Shown here piece by piece: positions 54,137 through 60,929 of a DNA stretch of 60,929 nt (position 1 is its first letter; each line of letters starts with the position of its first letter). The DNA is from Paraburkholderia sp. Tr-20389. Its GTDB lineage: Bacteria > Pseudomonadota > Gammaproteobacteria > Burkholderiales > Burkholderiaceae. Location: assembly GCF_017104565.1 (NCBI RefSeq), contig NZ_JAAGPD010000061.1, positions 1-60,929 of the forward strand. Reading direction: 5' to 3'. The position numbers and the translations under genes are program-made. The notes under the pieces were generated by a model, which saw only the letters and a list, made by a program, of their open reading frames with translations, did not search any database and was not told the DNA's origin.

Positions 54137-55512
54137 TGCATATCCCAGTCGAAATCGTCGCTGCCGGCGTCGTGCGGTGCAGGCTTGTCCGCAGTCGAAC
54201 GCGCATAGGCCGAAGCGGCCGCCGCAGCCGCGCCCGGCGGCAGACTGCCGCCGATCTCACGAATCGACAAACCGCTCAGCTCGATGCCCGCCTGCGCCAG
54301 ACGTTGCCGGAAAGTCTCGCCCTGTGTGGCAAGCCGTGCCGCGCCGCCCGGACTCGCCTGCACGCGGGCGACGAGCCGCGTGCCCGTCAGCGTGAGATCG
54401 GCGTCGACCGTGCCGAGCGACGGCAGCGACAGCGTGAGGCGCGTGCGCCAAGGGTATTCGTCGTCTGCGGAAGCGGCGCCATTGCCGCTGCGCCGCCATT
54501 CGTCGCCTTCCTGCTCGATCGTCCAGTCGAGACGCGCGCCCGGCCAGGCTTCGCCTGTCCAGCGGAATTGCCCCGTCGCGAGCAGATCGAGCTGCTGGCG
54601 CACGAGCGGAATCGTCGCGGGATGCAACGCGGCCTGCATCGACTGCTGTTGCGGCGCATTGGGATCGTCGATGCCTGCCGCATGGGCCGCAACCGCCTGC
54701 TGTGCGCCGTGCGTGGAATCGGCAGGCGATTCGATGAGGTCGTGCGTCGCGAGATCGAAAGTCGTGAAGCGCGCCGACTGGGTGTGCGGTCCTTCCGGCT
54801 CGCCGCGCGCGGCGGCGACAGCAGCAGCGAAGGCCGCCGCGCCCGTGTTGCCCGAAGGACGCCCTTGGGTCCAGGCATTCGGATCGTCGGCGTCGTGACC
54901 TGTGTCGGGCTGCGACTGCGAGGCGGCATCGGCCAGATGATTCTGCGCCTCGCCCGCGAGCGACTCGACGGGCCGCTGCCCCGACAGCCATTGCGCCAGA
55001 TGCGATTCGTAGAACAGCCCGCTTTCGTCGACGGTGCGCCTGAGGGCAGCCGCCAGCTCGGCAACGGGCAAAGGCGCAGCGACGATGTTCGACGCCGCGC
55101 TCGAACCCTGCGCGGCATGGGTGGCGTTCGCGGCGCCCGCGTTCTGCGCCGCAGTCGTATTGCCGGAAGCCGCCGGCTGCGACGCGCTCGCGCCCGTATC
55201 GGCGAGCGGCAGCGGCGCGATATCGATCGCGGGTGCGGCGGGCCAAACGGGAATCTGTCCGACCAGCGCGGGCGTCGCCTCGCCGCCGGAACGCGTGATC
55301 GCGTCGAGCGTCAGCGCGACGGCGGACAGCGCCGTCTGCGCGGACGCCGGCAATGGCGCGGGCGTCGCCGGGAGGGGCGAAACGGTCGGTGTCTTGACGT
55401 TGAGGGAGGCGTCCGCCTGCGTGGCGGTTGCGCCGGCGCGCGCGCCGACGGGAAGAAGGCTGTCGATGCGGCTAGCCAGCAGTGCAGCTACAGCCGTGTC
55501 GATTCCGTTCAT
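54133..55512 (-). CDS. fliK: Flagellar hook-length control protein FliK
   Basis: A 459-residue protein with a long Ala/Pro/Gln-rich disordered N-terminus acting as the ruler, and a compact C-terminal domain (about 330-430) reading WTIEQEGDEWRRSGN, TRLTLSLPSLGTVDADLTLTGTRLVARVQ and LAQAGIELSGLSIREIGG. That domain matches the FliK C-terminal switch domain. It is secreted during hook growth and signals FlhB to stop hook export. It lies 67 nt after fliT and is coupled to the FlhB-like gene. Confidence 0.88.
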   Translation of the reverse strand: MNGIDTAVAALLASRIDSLLPVGARAGATATQADASLNVKTPTVSPLPATPAPLPASAQTALSAVALTLDAITRSGGEATPALVGQIPVWPAAPAIDIAPLPLADTGASASQPAASGNTTAAQNAGAANATHAAQGSSAASNIVAAPLPVAELAAALRRTVDESGLFYESHLAQWLSGQRPVESLAGEAQNHLADAASQSQPDTGHDADDPNAWTQGRPSGNTGAAAFAAAVAAARGEPEGPHTQSARFTTFDLATHDLIESPADSTHGAQQAVAAHAAGIDDPNAPQQQSMQAALHPATIPLVRQQLDLLATGQFRWTGEAWPGARLDWTIEQEGDEWRRSGNGAASADDEYPWRTRLTLSLPSLGTVDADLTLTGTRLVARVQASPGGAARLATQGETFRQRLAQAGIELSGLSIREIGGSLPPGAAAAAASAYARSTADKPAPHDAGSDDFDWDMQ

Positions 55513-55579
55513 GCCCGCTTCCTCTCGCGCATTGACGCTGCGTGGCCGCTAGCGGCTCATATGAAACTGTGTGAAGCGC

Positions 55580-55909
55580 TCAGCGCGCCTGGTAAAGTTC
55601 TTTCAGCACGATGGCCGGGCGGCTCGGCGCGAACAGCGCCTGCAGCTTGGCCATGCGCGGGTTCGCGAGATCGCGGACCGTCGCGTCGTTCGCGAGGATC
55701 TGGCGGATCAGGTCGAATTTGCGGGCGCGCTCGTCATCGGACAGGCGCACGCCGTCTTCCGCGTGTTTCAGCGCGTCGACGAGATGCCGGTACTCGTCCT
55801 GCAATAGAACGAGATCGTTCCAAAGCGCGTCTCGCGCTGCCATCACCATCCGTACTGAAATCGCTGCGATCGCCTCGTAGCGGGCGAAATAGTCTGCGTT
55901 CGAACTCAT
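55580..55909 (-). CDS. fliT: Flagellar export chaperone FliT
   Basis: A 109-residue helical protein (YEAIAAISVRMVMAARDALWNDLVLLQDEYRHLVDAL, then ERARKFDLIRQILANDATVRDLANP). It fits FliT in length, charge pattern and position after FliS. It chaperones the filament cap FliD and in enterics also holds FlhDC. Its start overlaps the fliS stop as ATGA. Confidence 0.88.
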   Translation of the reverse strand: MSSNADYFARYEAIAAISVRMVMAARDALWNDLVLLQDEYRHLVDALKHAEDGVRLSDDERARKFDLIRQILANDATVRDLANPRMAKLQALFAPSRPAIVLKELYQAR

Positions 55910-56340
55910 CTCATGCTTTCCGCGGACGACTGCATCGCCATCCGCGCAATCTCCGGCGCGATACCAATCCAGGCCTCCTCGAGCGTGGCCAGCAACCCGT
56001 CGACTTCGACGAGCATCGCCTCGCTCTGCTTGAGATTCGCCTCGAGCAGTCGCCGCGTCATATAGCTATAGAGCGCATCGAGACGCCCCGCGATTTCGCC
56101 GCCGGCTTCGAGGTTGAGCGCCTGCTGCAACCCGTCGCCGATGATCTGGATGGCCTTGCCGATCGACTCGCCACGGGCCGCAATGTCGCCTTGCTGCAGA
56201 TGCATACGCGCCTGCGCAATTGCCTTTCGCGCCCCCTGGTACAGCATCACGATCAGGCGATGGGGGCTCGCGCCCATCACCCCTGTTTCCACGCCGACGC
56301 GAGCGTAGGCATTGGCTCCAGAGTGTCCCGGGGAAAACAT
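55906..56340 (-). CDS. fliS: Flagellar export chaperone FliS
   Basis: A 144-residue helical protein with the family core ASPHRLIVMLYQGARKAIAQARMHLQQGD, IGKAIQIIGDGLQQALN and GGEIAGRLDALYSYMTRRLLEANLK. It binds flagellin and prevents early polymerisation. AGGAGGAG sits 5 nt before ATG 56340. It heads a fliS-fliT-fliK-flhB-like transcript driven from a sigma-28 promoter about 105 nt upstream. Confidence 0.93.
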   Translation of the reverse strand: MFSPGHSGANAYARVGVETGVMGASPHRLIVMLYQGARKAIAQARMHLQQGDIAARGESIGKAIQIIGDGLQQALNLEAGGEIAGRLDALYSYMTRRLLEANLKQSEAMLVEVDGLLATLEEAWIGIAPEIARMAMQSSAESMR

Positions 56341-56760
56341 CGGCGCTCCTCCTGTATTGCTGATATCGGTCGGACTGACGGCGGACGGCCTGCCGGGACG
56401 CTGCATCACCTTGACGCGCGCATTCCAGCCAGCCCTTGTAACAAGGTTATCGGTTCATACGAATAAAGCTTTAGCCCGCTGGAAGGAAGCGTCAGGAATC
56501 GCACAGGGCACGGCGCTGCCGCGCCGCGCGCCGCGTGGGTTTGCCGCGAGCGGCAGGCCGTCGTACCAGTGCGGTGCATAAAAAATATGCACGAAGCCGT
56601 GACGCCGGACAGCGGCGCAAGGTCCGTTGCGGACGACGGCTCGCTCGCATGAAGCAGCCGCGCGTGACGCAGTTGCGATGCACGGCGCATGGACCGCGCG
56701 CCGCCGCCCAGAGGAAAGGCGGCATGCACGCGGACGCCTGCGGCGCGCGTCGCCGAAGCG
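56341..56760. other. Region between fliE and fliS; promoter and small inverted repeat
   Basis: No gene is seen in this 420-nt gap. It holds the sigma-28 promoter of fliS (56447-56473) and, at 56575-56591, a small perfect inverted repeat (TGCATA, AAAAA, TATGCA) that is conspicuously AT-rich. Open frames here are short and Arg-rich. Confidence 0.6.
56447..56473 (-). promoter_or_regulatory. Sigma-28 (FliA) promoter for fliS operon
   Basis: On the minus strand TAAAGCTT, an 11-nt spacer and ACCGATAA match the FliA consensus TAAAGTTT-N11-GCCGATAA with one mismatch in each box. It is placed about 105 nt before fliS, so the chaperones and fliK are expected as late flagellar genes. Confidence 0.85.
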
Positions 56761-57096
56761 TCAGACGGCGATCTGCATGATGTCGTTGTAAGCCGACACC
56801 AGCTTGTTGCGCACCTGCAAGCCGAACTGGAGGCCGACGTTGGCCTTCTGCATGTCGACCATCACGTCGTTCAGCGACACGTTCGGCGCGCCGATTTCGA
56901 ATGCGTGGGCTTCGCTGACCGCGCTCTTCTGGTCGGCGCTGATCTTGTCGATCGACGCCTTCAGCGCCGACGCGAAACCGCCTGCCGTGGCCGCGCCGGA
57001 TTCGTTCGCGACCGCAGTGCTGCCGCCCGCGGCCTGGGCTGCCATCGACTGCATCTGTTGCAAGGCCGATTGAAGCGGATTGATGGGCGCTGTCAT
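56761..57096 (-). CDS. fliE: Flagellar hook-basal body protein FliE
   Basis: A 111-residue protein ending in the family signature [39 protein letters not shown]. The Ala-rich N-terminus is usual. FliE joins the MS ring to the rod and is the first export substrate. AGGAG lies before ATG 57096. It is transcribed away from fliF, with 238 nt between the two starts. Confidence 0.95.
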   Translation of the reverse strand: MTAPINPLQSALQQMQSMAAQAAGGSTAVANESGAATAGGFASALKASIDKISADQKSAVSEAHAFEIGAPNVSLNDVMVDMQKANVGLQFGLQVRNKLVSAYNDIMQIAV

Positions 57097-57334
57097 GTTC
57101 TCTCCTGAGTGAGATGCAGGCGAGCGTTCGCGCCATGCACCAATTGGACAGGAAGCATAGCAGCGGCCCTTTTCCGAAAGCCGTGAAAGTAAGGGTGAAA
57201 CTCCCCGCTATTCGGCGCATGGGGTTGCCTGACGATGCGGATAATCCCTAACGTGAAAGTCTCTGTCGACAGGCGCCAGTTGGTAAGGCGCCGTAAGCGG
57301 CAGAACGCAAAAGGATTCCGGAGAAACCCGACGC

Positions 57335-59119
57335 ATGGATTCGTCAGCCAACTCTTTAATGACCCCCGACGCCCGCATGGGCCTCGCCGGCGCGCAGCCG
57401 GGCGCAGCGGGAGCCGCCCAGGGCGCAGCGGGCCTCGACCTCGGCGGCACGGGCAGCGGCTTTGCCTCGCGCTTCCCGGGTCTTCCCACGTCGTTGACGC
57501 AGATGCGCGGCAACCCGCGCGCGCCGCTGATCTTCGCCGTCGCGGTGCTGATCGCCGTGGTCGCGGGGCTGATTCTCTGGTCGCGTGCGCCCGACTATAA
57601 GGTGCTGTACAGCAACGTCTCCGATCAGGACGGCGGCGCAATCGTTGCCGCGCTCCAGCAGGCGAACGTGCCGTACAAGTTTTCCGATGCGGGCGGCGCC
57701 ATCCTGATCCCCGCCGACCAGGTGCATGAAATGCGTCTGCGCCTCGCGTCGCAGGGTCTGCCGAAGAGCGGCTCGGTCGGTTTCGAACTGATGGACAACC
57801 AGAAGTTCGGCATCAGCCAGTTCGCCGAGCAGATCAACTACCAGCGCGCGCTGGAAGGCGAACTGCAGCGCACGATCGAATCCATCTCGACGGTGAAGAC
57901 GGCGCGCGTCCATCTGGCGATTCCGAAGCCGACCGTGTTCGTGCGCGACCGCGAAGCGCCGTCTGCGTCCGTGCTCGTCAATCTGTATCCGGGCCGCATG
58001 CTCGACGAAGGCCAGGTCGTGGCGATCACGCATATGGTCGCTTCCGCCGTGCCCGACATGCCCGTGCGCAACGTGACGATCATCGACCAGGACGGCAACC
58101 TGCTCACGCAGGCGGGCGCCAACGGCAGCGGCCTCGACGCGACGCAGCTCAAGTATGTGCAGCAGATCGAACGCAACACGCAGCAGCGCATCGACGCAAT
58201 CCTGTCGCCGCTGTTCGGCTCGGGCAATGCACACTCGCAGGTCAGCGCCGACATCGATTTCTCGAAGGGCGAGCAAACCTCGGAAGACTACGGCCCGAAC
58301 GGCAATCCGCAGGCAGCGGCGATCCGCAGCCAGCAGACCAGCACGGCGACGGAAATGTCGCAAGGCGGCGCCTCGGGCGTGCCGGGCGCGCTGTCGAACC
58401 AGCCGCCGCAGCCGGCCTCCGCCCCCATCGTCGCGAGCGCGAACGGCGCCAGCGGCGTGACGACGACGCCGATCAGCGACCACAAAGACTCGACCACCAA
58501 CTACGAACTCAACAAGACCGTGAGCCACACGGAAAAGGCGATCGGCGGCATCAAGCGCCTGTCGGTGGCGGTGGTGGTGAACTACATGCGCGTCGTCGAC
58601 GCCAAGGGCCACGCGACCATGCAGCCCGTCCCCGCCGACAAGCTGGCGCAGGTCACGCAACTGGTGAAGGACGCGATGGGCTACGACCAGGCGCGCGGCG
58701 ACTCGGTCAACGTCGTGAACAGCGCGTTCACGCAGATCGTCGACCCGGATGCCGACCTGCCGTGGTGGCGCACGAAGGACATGATCGCGATGTACAAGCA
58801 GATTGCGACGTACCTCGGTATCGGCCTCGTCGCACTGTTCCTCTATTTCGTGATGGTCAAGCCGGCGCTGCGCCGGGCGTTCCCGCCGCCGGTCGAGGCT
58901 GTCGCCGCGCTGCCGTCGCCGGACGAACCGGTGCTCGATGGCCTGCCGCCGAGCGCAGCCGCGATCGCCGCCGAAGAGGAAGTCGAAGGCAGCCTGGTTT
59001 CGCTGGAAAGCGACAAGGCCAAATATGAGCGGAACCTCGAATATGCGCGTCAGATCGCGCGTCAGGATCCGAAGATCGTTGCAACCGTCGTGAAGAGCTG
59101 GGTGTCCGATGAGCACTGA
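57335..59119 (+). CDS. fliF: Flagellar MS-ring protein FliF
   Basis: A 594-residue inner-membrane protein. TM1 is near residues 66-84 (LIFAVAVLIAVVAGLIL). Ring-building motifs include VLYSNVSDQDGGAIVAALQ and the secretin-like stretch around VKTARVHLAIPKP. A Ser/Ala/Pro-rich insert lies near 340-385, TM2 near 492-507, and the cytoplasmic tail (from KAKYERNLEYARQIARQDP) binds FliG. It forms the base of the flagellar motor. It overlaps fliG by 11 nt and begins the fliFGHI operon. Confidence 0.96.
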   Translation: MDSSANSLMTPDARMGLAGAQPGAAGAAQGAAGLDLGGTGSGFASRFPGLPTSLTQMRGNPRAPLIFAVAVLIAVVAGLILWSRAPDYKVLYSNVSDQDGGAIVAALQQANVPYKFSDAGGAILIPADQVHEMRLRLASQGLPKSGSVGFELMDNQKFGISQFAEQINYQRALEGELQRTIESISTVKTARVHLAIPKPTVFVRDREAPSASVLVNLYPGRMLDEGQVVAITHMVASAVPDMPVRNVTIIDQDGNLLTQAGANGSGLDATQLKYVQQIERNTQQRIDAILSPLFGSGNAHSQVSADIDFSKGEQTSEDYGPNGNPQAAAIRSQQTSTATEMSQGGASGVPGALSNQPPQPASAPIVASANGASGVTTTPISDHKDSTTNYELNKTVSHTEKAIGGIKRLSVAVVVNYMRVVDAKGHATMQPVPADKLAQVTQLVKDAMGYDQARGDSVNVVNSAFTQIVDPDADLPWWRTKDMIAMYKQIATYLGIGLVALFLYFVMVKPALRRAFPPPVEAVAALPSPDEPVLDGLPPSAAAIAAEEEVEGSLVSLESDKAKYERNLEYARQIARQDPKIVATVVKSWVSDEH

Positions 59120-60104
59120 AGGCGTATTGAAGAGCGCGCTCCTGCTGATGTCGATCGGCGAGGAAGAGGCGGCTCAGGTATTCAAGTTTCTGGGTCCGCG
59201 CGAAGTCCAGAAGATCGGCGTCGCGATGGCGTCGCTGAAGAACATCACGCGCGAACAGATCGACGAGGTGCTGCACGAGTTCGTCTCCGAGGCGGACAAG
59301 CACACCGCGCTGTCGCTCGATTCGAACGACTACATCCGCTCCGTGCTGACGAAGGCGCTCGGCGACGACAAGGCGGGCGCGATCATCGACCGGATCCTGC
59401 AAGGCAGCGATACGAGCGGTATCGAAGGTCTGAAGTGGATGGATTCGGCGGCTGTCGCCGAACTGATCAAGAACGAGCACCCGCAGATCATCGCGACGAT
59501 CCTCGTGCACCTGGACCGCGATCAGGCATCGGAAATCGTCGCCTGCTTCACGGAACGTCTGCGCAACGACGTGCTGCTGCGGATCGCGACGCTCGACGGC
59601 ATCCAGCCCGCCGCGCTGCGCGAACTCGACGACGTGCTGACGGGCCTGCTTTCAGGCAGCGACAACCTGAAGCGCAGCCCGATGGGCGGCATCCGCACGG
59701 CGGCGGAAATTCTCAACTTCCTGCCGGGCAACCACGAAGAGTCGGTCATCGACAACGTCCGCCAGTACGACGCGGAACTCGCGCAGAAGATCATCGACCA
59801 GATGTTCGTGTTCGACAACCTGATCGACCTGGAAGACCGCGCGATCCAGCTGCTGCTGAAGGAAGTCGAATCGGAAACGCTGATCATCTCGCTGAAGGGC
59901 GCGCAGCCCGCGCTGCGCCAGAAGTTCCTGTCGAACATGTCGCAGCGTGCAGCCGAACTGCTCGCGGAAGACCTCGACGCACGCGGCCCGGTCCGCGTGT
60001 CGGAAGTGGAAACGCAACAGCGCAAGATCCTTCAGGTCGTGCGCAATCTCGCCGAATCAGGAGCAATCGTGATCGGCGGCAAGGCAGAAGATGCATATGT
60101 CTGA
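59109..60104 (+). CDS. fliG: Flagellar motor switch protein FliG
   Basis: A 331-residue cytoplasmic protein with the conserved EHPQIIATILVHLD motif in the middle domain, PMGGIRTAAEILNFL, and a C-terminal torque domain (RFLSNMSQRAAELLAEDLDARGPVRVSEVE-type sequence). It turns the motor and sets rotation sense. The first 11 nt lie inside fliF, and its end overlaps fliH. Confidence 0.96.
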   Translation: MSTEGVLKSALLLMSIGEEEAAQVFKFLGPREVQKIGVAMASLKNITREQIDEVLHEFVSEADKHTALSLDSNDYIRSVLTKALGDDKAGAIIDRILQGSDTSGIEGLKWMDSAAVAELIKNEHPQIIATILVHLDRDQASEIVACFTERLRNDVLLRIATLDGIQPAALRELDDVLTGLLSGSDNLKRSPMGGIRTAAEILNFLPGNHEESVIDNVRQYDAELAQKIIDQMFVFDNLIDLEDRAIQLLLKEVESETLIISLKGAQPALRQKFLSNMSQRAAELLAEDLDARGPVRVSEVETQQRKILQVVRNLAESGAIVIGGKAEDAYV

Positions 60105-60768
60105 CCAGGACCCCACGCGCAAGGAAAGCCTCTCGGCCTACCAGCGCTGGGAGATGGCCTCGTTCGACCCGGTGCCCGAGCCGGAGCCCGAAGTCGACGA
60201 CGGCGCGTTCGAAGCGGAGCTGCAACGCCTGCGCGATGCCGCGCATGCGCAAGGCGTCGCGTCCGGCCACGTGGCCGGCCAGGCGCTCGGTTATCAGGCC
60301 GGCTACGAGCAGGGCCGCGCCCAGGGCTTCGAGCAGGGTCAGGCGGAAGCGCGCACGGAAGCCGCACAGATCGCCGCGCTCGCCGAAACGTTCAAGGCCG
60401 CGCTCGACAACGCGCAGCACGAACTGTCGGAAACGATCGTCGCGCTCGCGCTCGACATCGCGCAACAAGTCGTACGCCAGCACGTCCAGCACGACCCGAC
60501 GGCGCTCATCGCCGCCGCGCGTGAGGTGATGGCGACAGAACCGGCGCTGGTCGGCGCGCCCGCTCTGATCGTGAGTCCTGCCGATCTGCCCGTCGTCGAA
60601 GCGTATCTGCTGGAAGAACTGCAGACGCGTGGCTGGAACGTGCGCACCGACCCCGCGATCGAACGCGGCGGTTGCCGCGCCGTGTCCACGACGGGCGAAG
60701 TGGACGCCGGCATCGCGACGCGCTGGGAGCGCGTCACGGCAGCGCTCGGCAAGGCAAGCACATGGTAA
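60091..60768 (+). CDS. fliH: Flagellar export regulator FliH
   Basis: A 225-residue protein with a polar N-terminus, a Gly-rich helix pattern (AGQALGYQAGYEQGRAQGFEQGQAEA) that is the GxxxG repeat of FliH, and a C-terminal domain resembling the V-type ATPase E subunit. It binds and regulates the FliI ATPase. A second Met at 60097 (MSDQDPTRK) is a possible start. It overlaps fliG by 14 nt and fliI by 7 nt. Confidence 0.9.
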   Translation: MHMSDQDPTRKESLSAYQRWEMASFDPVPEPEPEVDDGAFEAELQRLRDAAHAQGVASGHVAGQALGYQAGYEQGRAQGFEQGQAEARTEAAQIAALAETFKAALDNAQHELSETIVALALDIAQQVVRQHVQHDPTALIAAAREVMATEPALVGAPALIVSPADLPVVEAYLLEELQTRGWNVRTDPAIERGGCRAVSTTGEVDAGIATRWERVTAALGKASTW

Positions 60769-60929
60769 AGCCGACCATCGAAGACATTCAGCATAGCGAC
60801 CTCACACCGCTCGAACGCGAGTTGGCGCTGGCGTCGTTCGGCGCGGAAGCGCTCACCGTCGCGCAGATGGAAGAATCGCTCGCGGCGTTGGAATCCGCGA
60901 TTTCGGAAGCCCATGCGGGCGCCGACGAC
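60762..60929 (+). CDS. fliI: Probable flagellar export ATPase FliI, 5' end only
   Basis: The first 56 codons are present before the window ends. The sequence (MVKPTIEDIQHSDLTPLEREL, then LALASFGAEALTVAQMEESLAALESAI) is N-terminal only, and the Walker motifs would lie outside. Identity rests on position after fliH, the 7-nt overlap and the helical N-terminus, which suits FliI. It could in principle be another gene. Confidence 0.7.
   Translation, partial: MVKPTIEDIQHSDLTPLERELALASFGAEALTVAQMEESLAALESAISEAHAGADD

Noticed and set aside
57356-59116. Open frame on the minus strand opposite fliF
   Set aside because: Pure His/Arg/Asp-rich antisense translation. FliF is complete on the plus strand.

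Overview
The window is high-GC chromosomal DNA from a betaproteobacterium, most likely of the Burkholderia / Paraburkholderia / Caballeronia group. This rests on protein character and gene content: GlmU-GlmS, a PxpBCA operon with DUF969/DUF979, AhcY with an SAH riboswitch ahead of MetF, and a FliS-FliT-FliK / FliE / FliFGHI flagellar block. Genes are dense, often overlap by 4 nt (ATGA), and lie in short operons on both strands. I see no prophage, insertion sequence, CRISPR array, rRNA or tRNA gene. It reads mostly as core genome with a few repeat-rich gaps.

Layout. 1-3.8 kb: a small secreted peptide, a DMT exporter, two coupled tiny hypotheticals and a YbfB-type MFS transporter. 3.9-6.8 kb: two diguanylate cyclases in tandem. 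7.1-9.5 kb: a PhyH-family dioxygenase paired with a Gfo/Idh/MocA oxidoreductase. 9.5-11 kb: a gene-poor stretch with a degenerate ~38-40 bp tandem repeat, one small ORF and a cluster of DnaA-box-like 9-mers. 11-24.7 kb: housekeeping genes (methyltransferase, glmS, glmU, ttcA, folB, a pteridine-reductase-like SDR, a MidA-type methyltransferase, DUF2905, cca, a GST, an NDUFA9-like protein, a lytic transglycosylase and 5-formyl-THF cyclo-ligase). 24.75-25.4 kb: a 651-bp imperfect giant palindrome. 25.4-30.6 kb: a MarR-like regulator divergent from the 5-oxoprolinase operon pxpBCA, followed by the DUF969/DUF979 membrane pair. 30.8-40.3 kb: a TPR protein, then a dipeptide ABC transporter operon with two tandem binding-protein genes and a TraB/TIKI-like secreted protein at its end. 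40.5-43.4 kb: ahcY, a small membrane protein and metF behind an SAH riboswitch. 43.5-48.6 kb: a glycosyltransferase, lrgAB with a divergent LysR regulator, and a DUF937-OmpA fusion. 48.7-53.8 kb: a GMC oxidoreductase divergent from an AidB-like acyl-CoA dehydrogenase and an aldehyde dehydrogenase. 53.8-60.9 kb: flagellar genes, with fliI cut by the window edge.

How the genes work together. One-carbon and methyl metabolism recurs: ahcY-metF, folB, the pteridine reductase, 5-FCL and several SAM methyltransferases. Peptide and glutamate-derivative salvage is represented by Dpp, the TIKI-like protein, PxpABC and DUF969/979. Cell-envelope precursor synthesis (GlmS/GlmU), murein turnover (Slt, LrgAB), c-di-GMP synthesis and flagellar assembly complete the picture.

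The least explained pieces are the degenerate repeat array near 9.7 kb, the giant palindrome near 25 kb, the PhyH-Gfo/Idh pair, the DUF969/979 pair inside the pxp locus, and the TIKI-like protein translationally tied to the dipeptide transporter. Functions come from reading the translated sequences; no database search was run.
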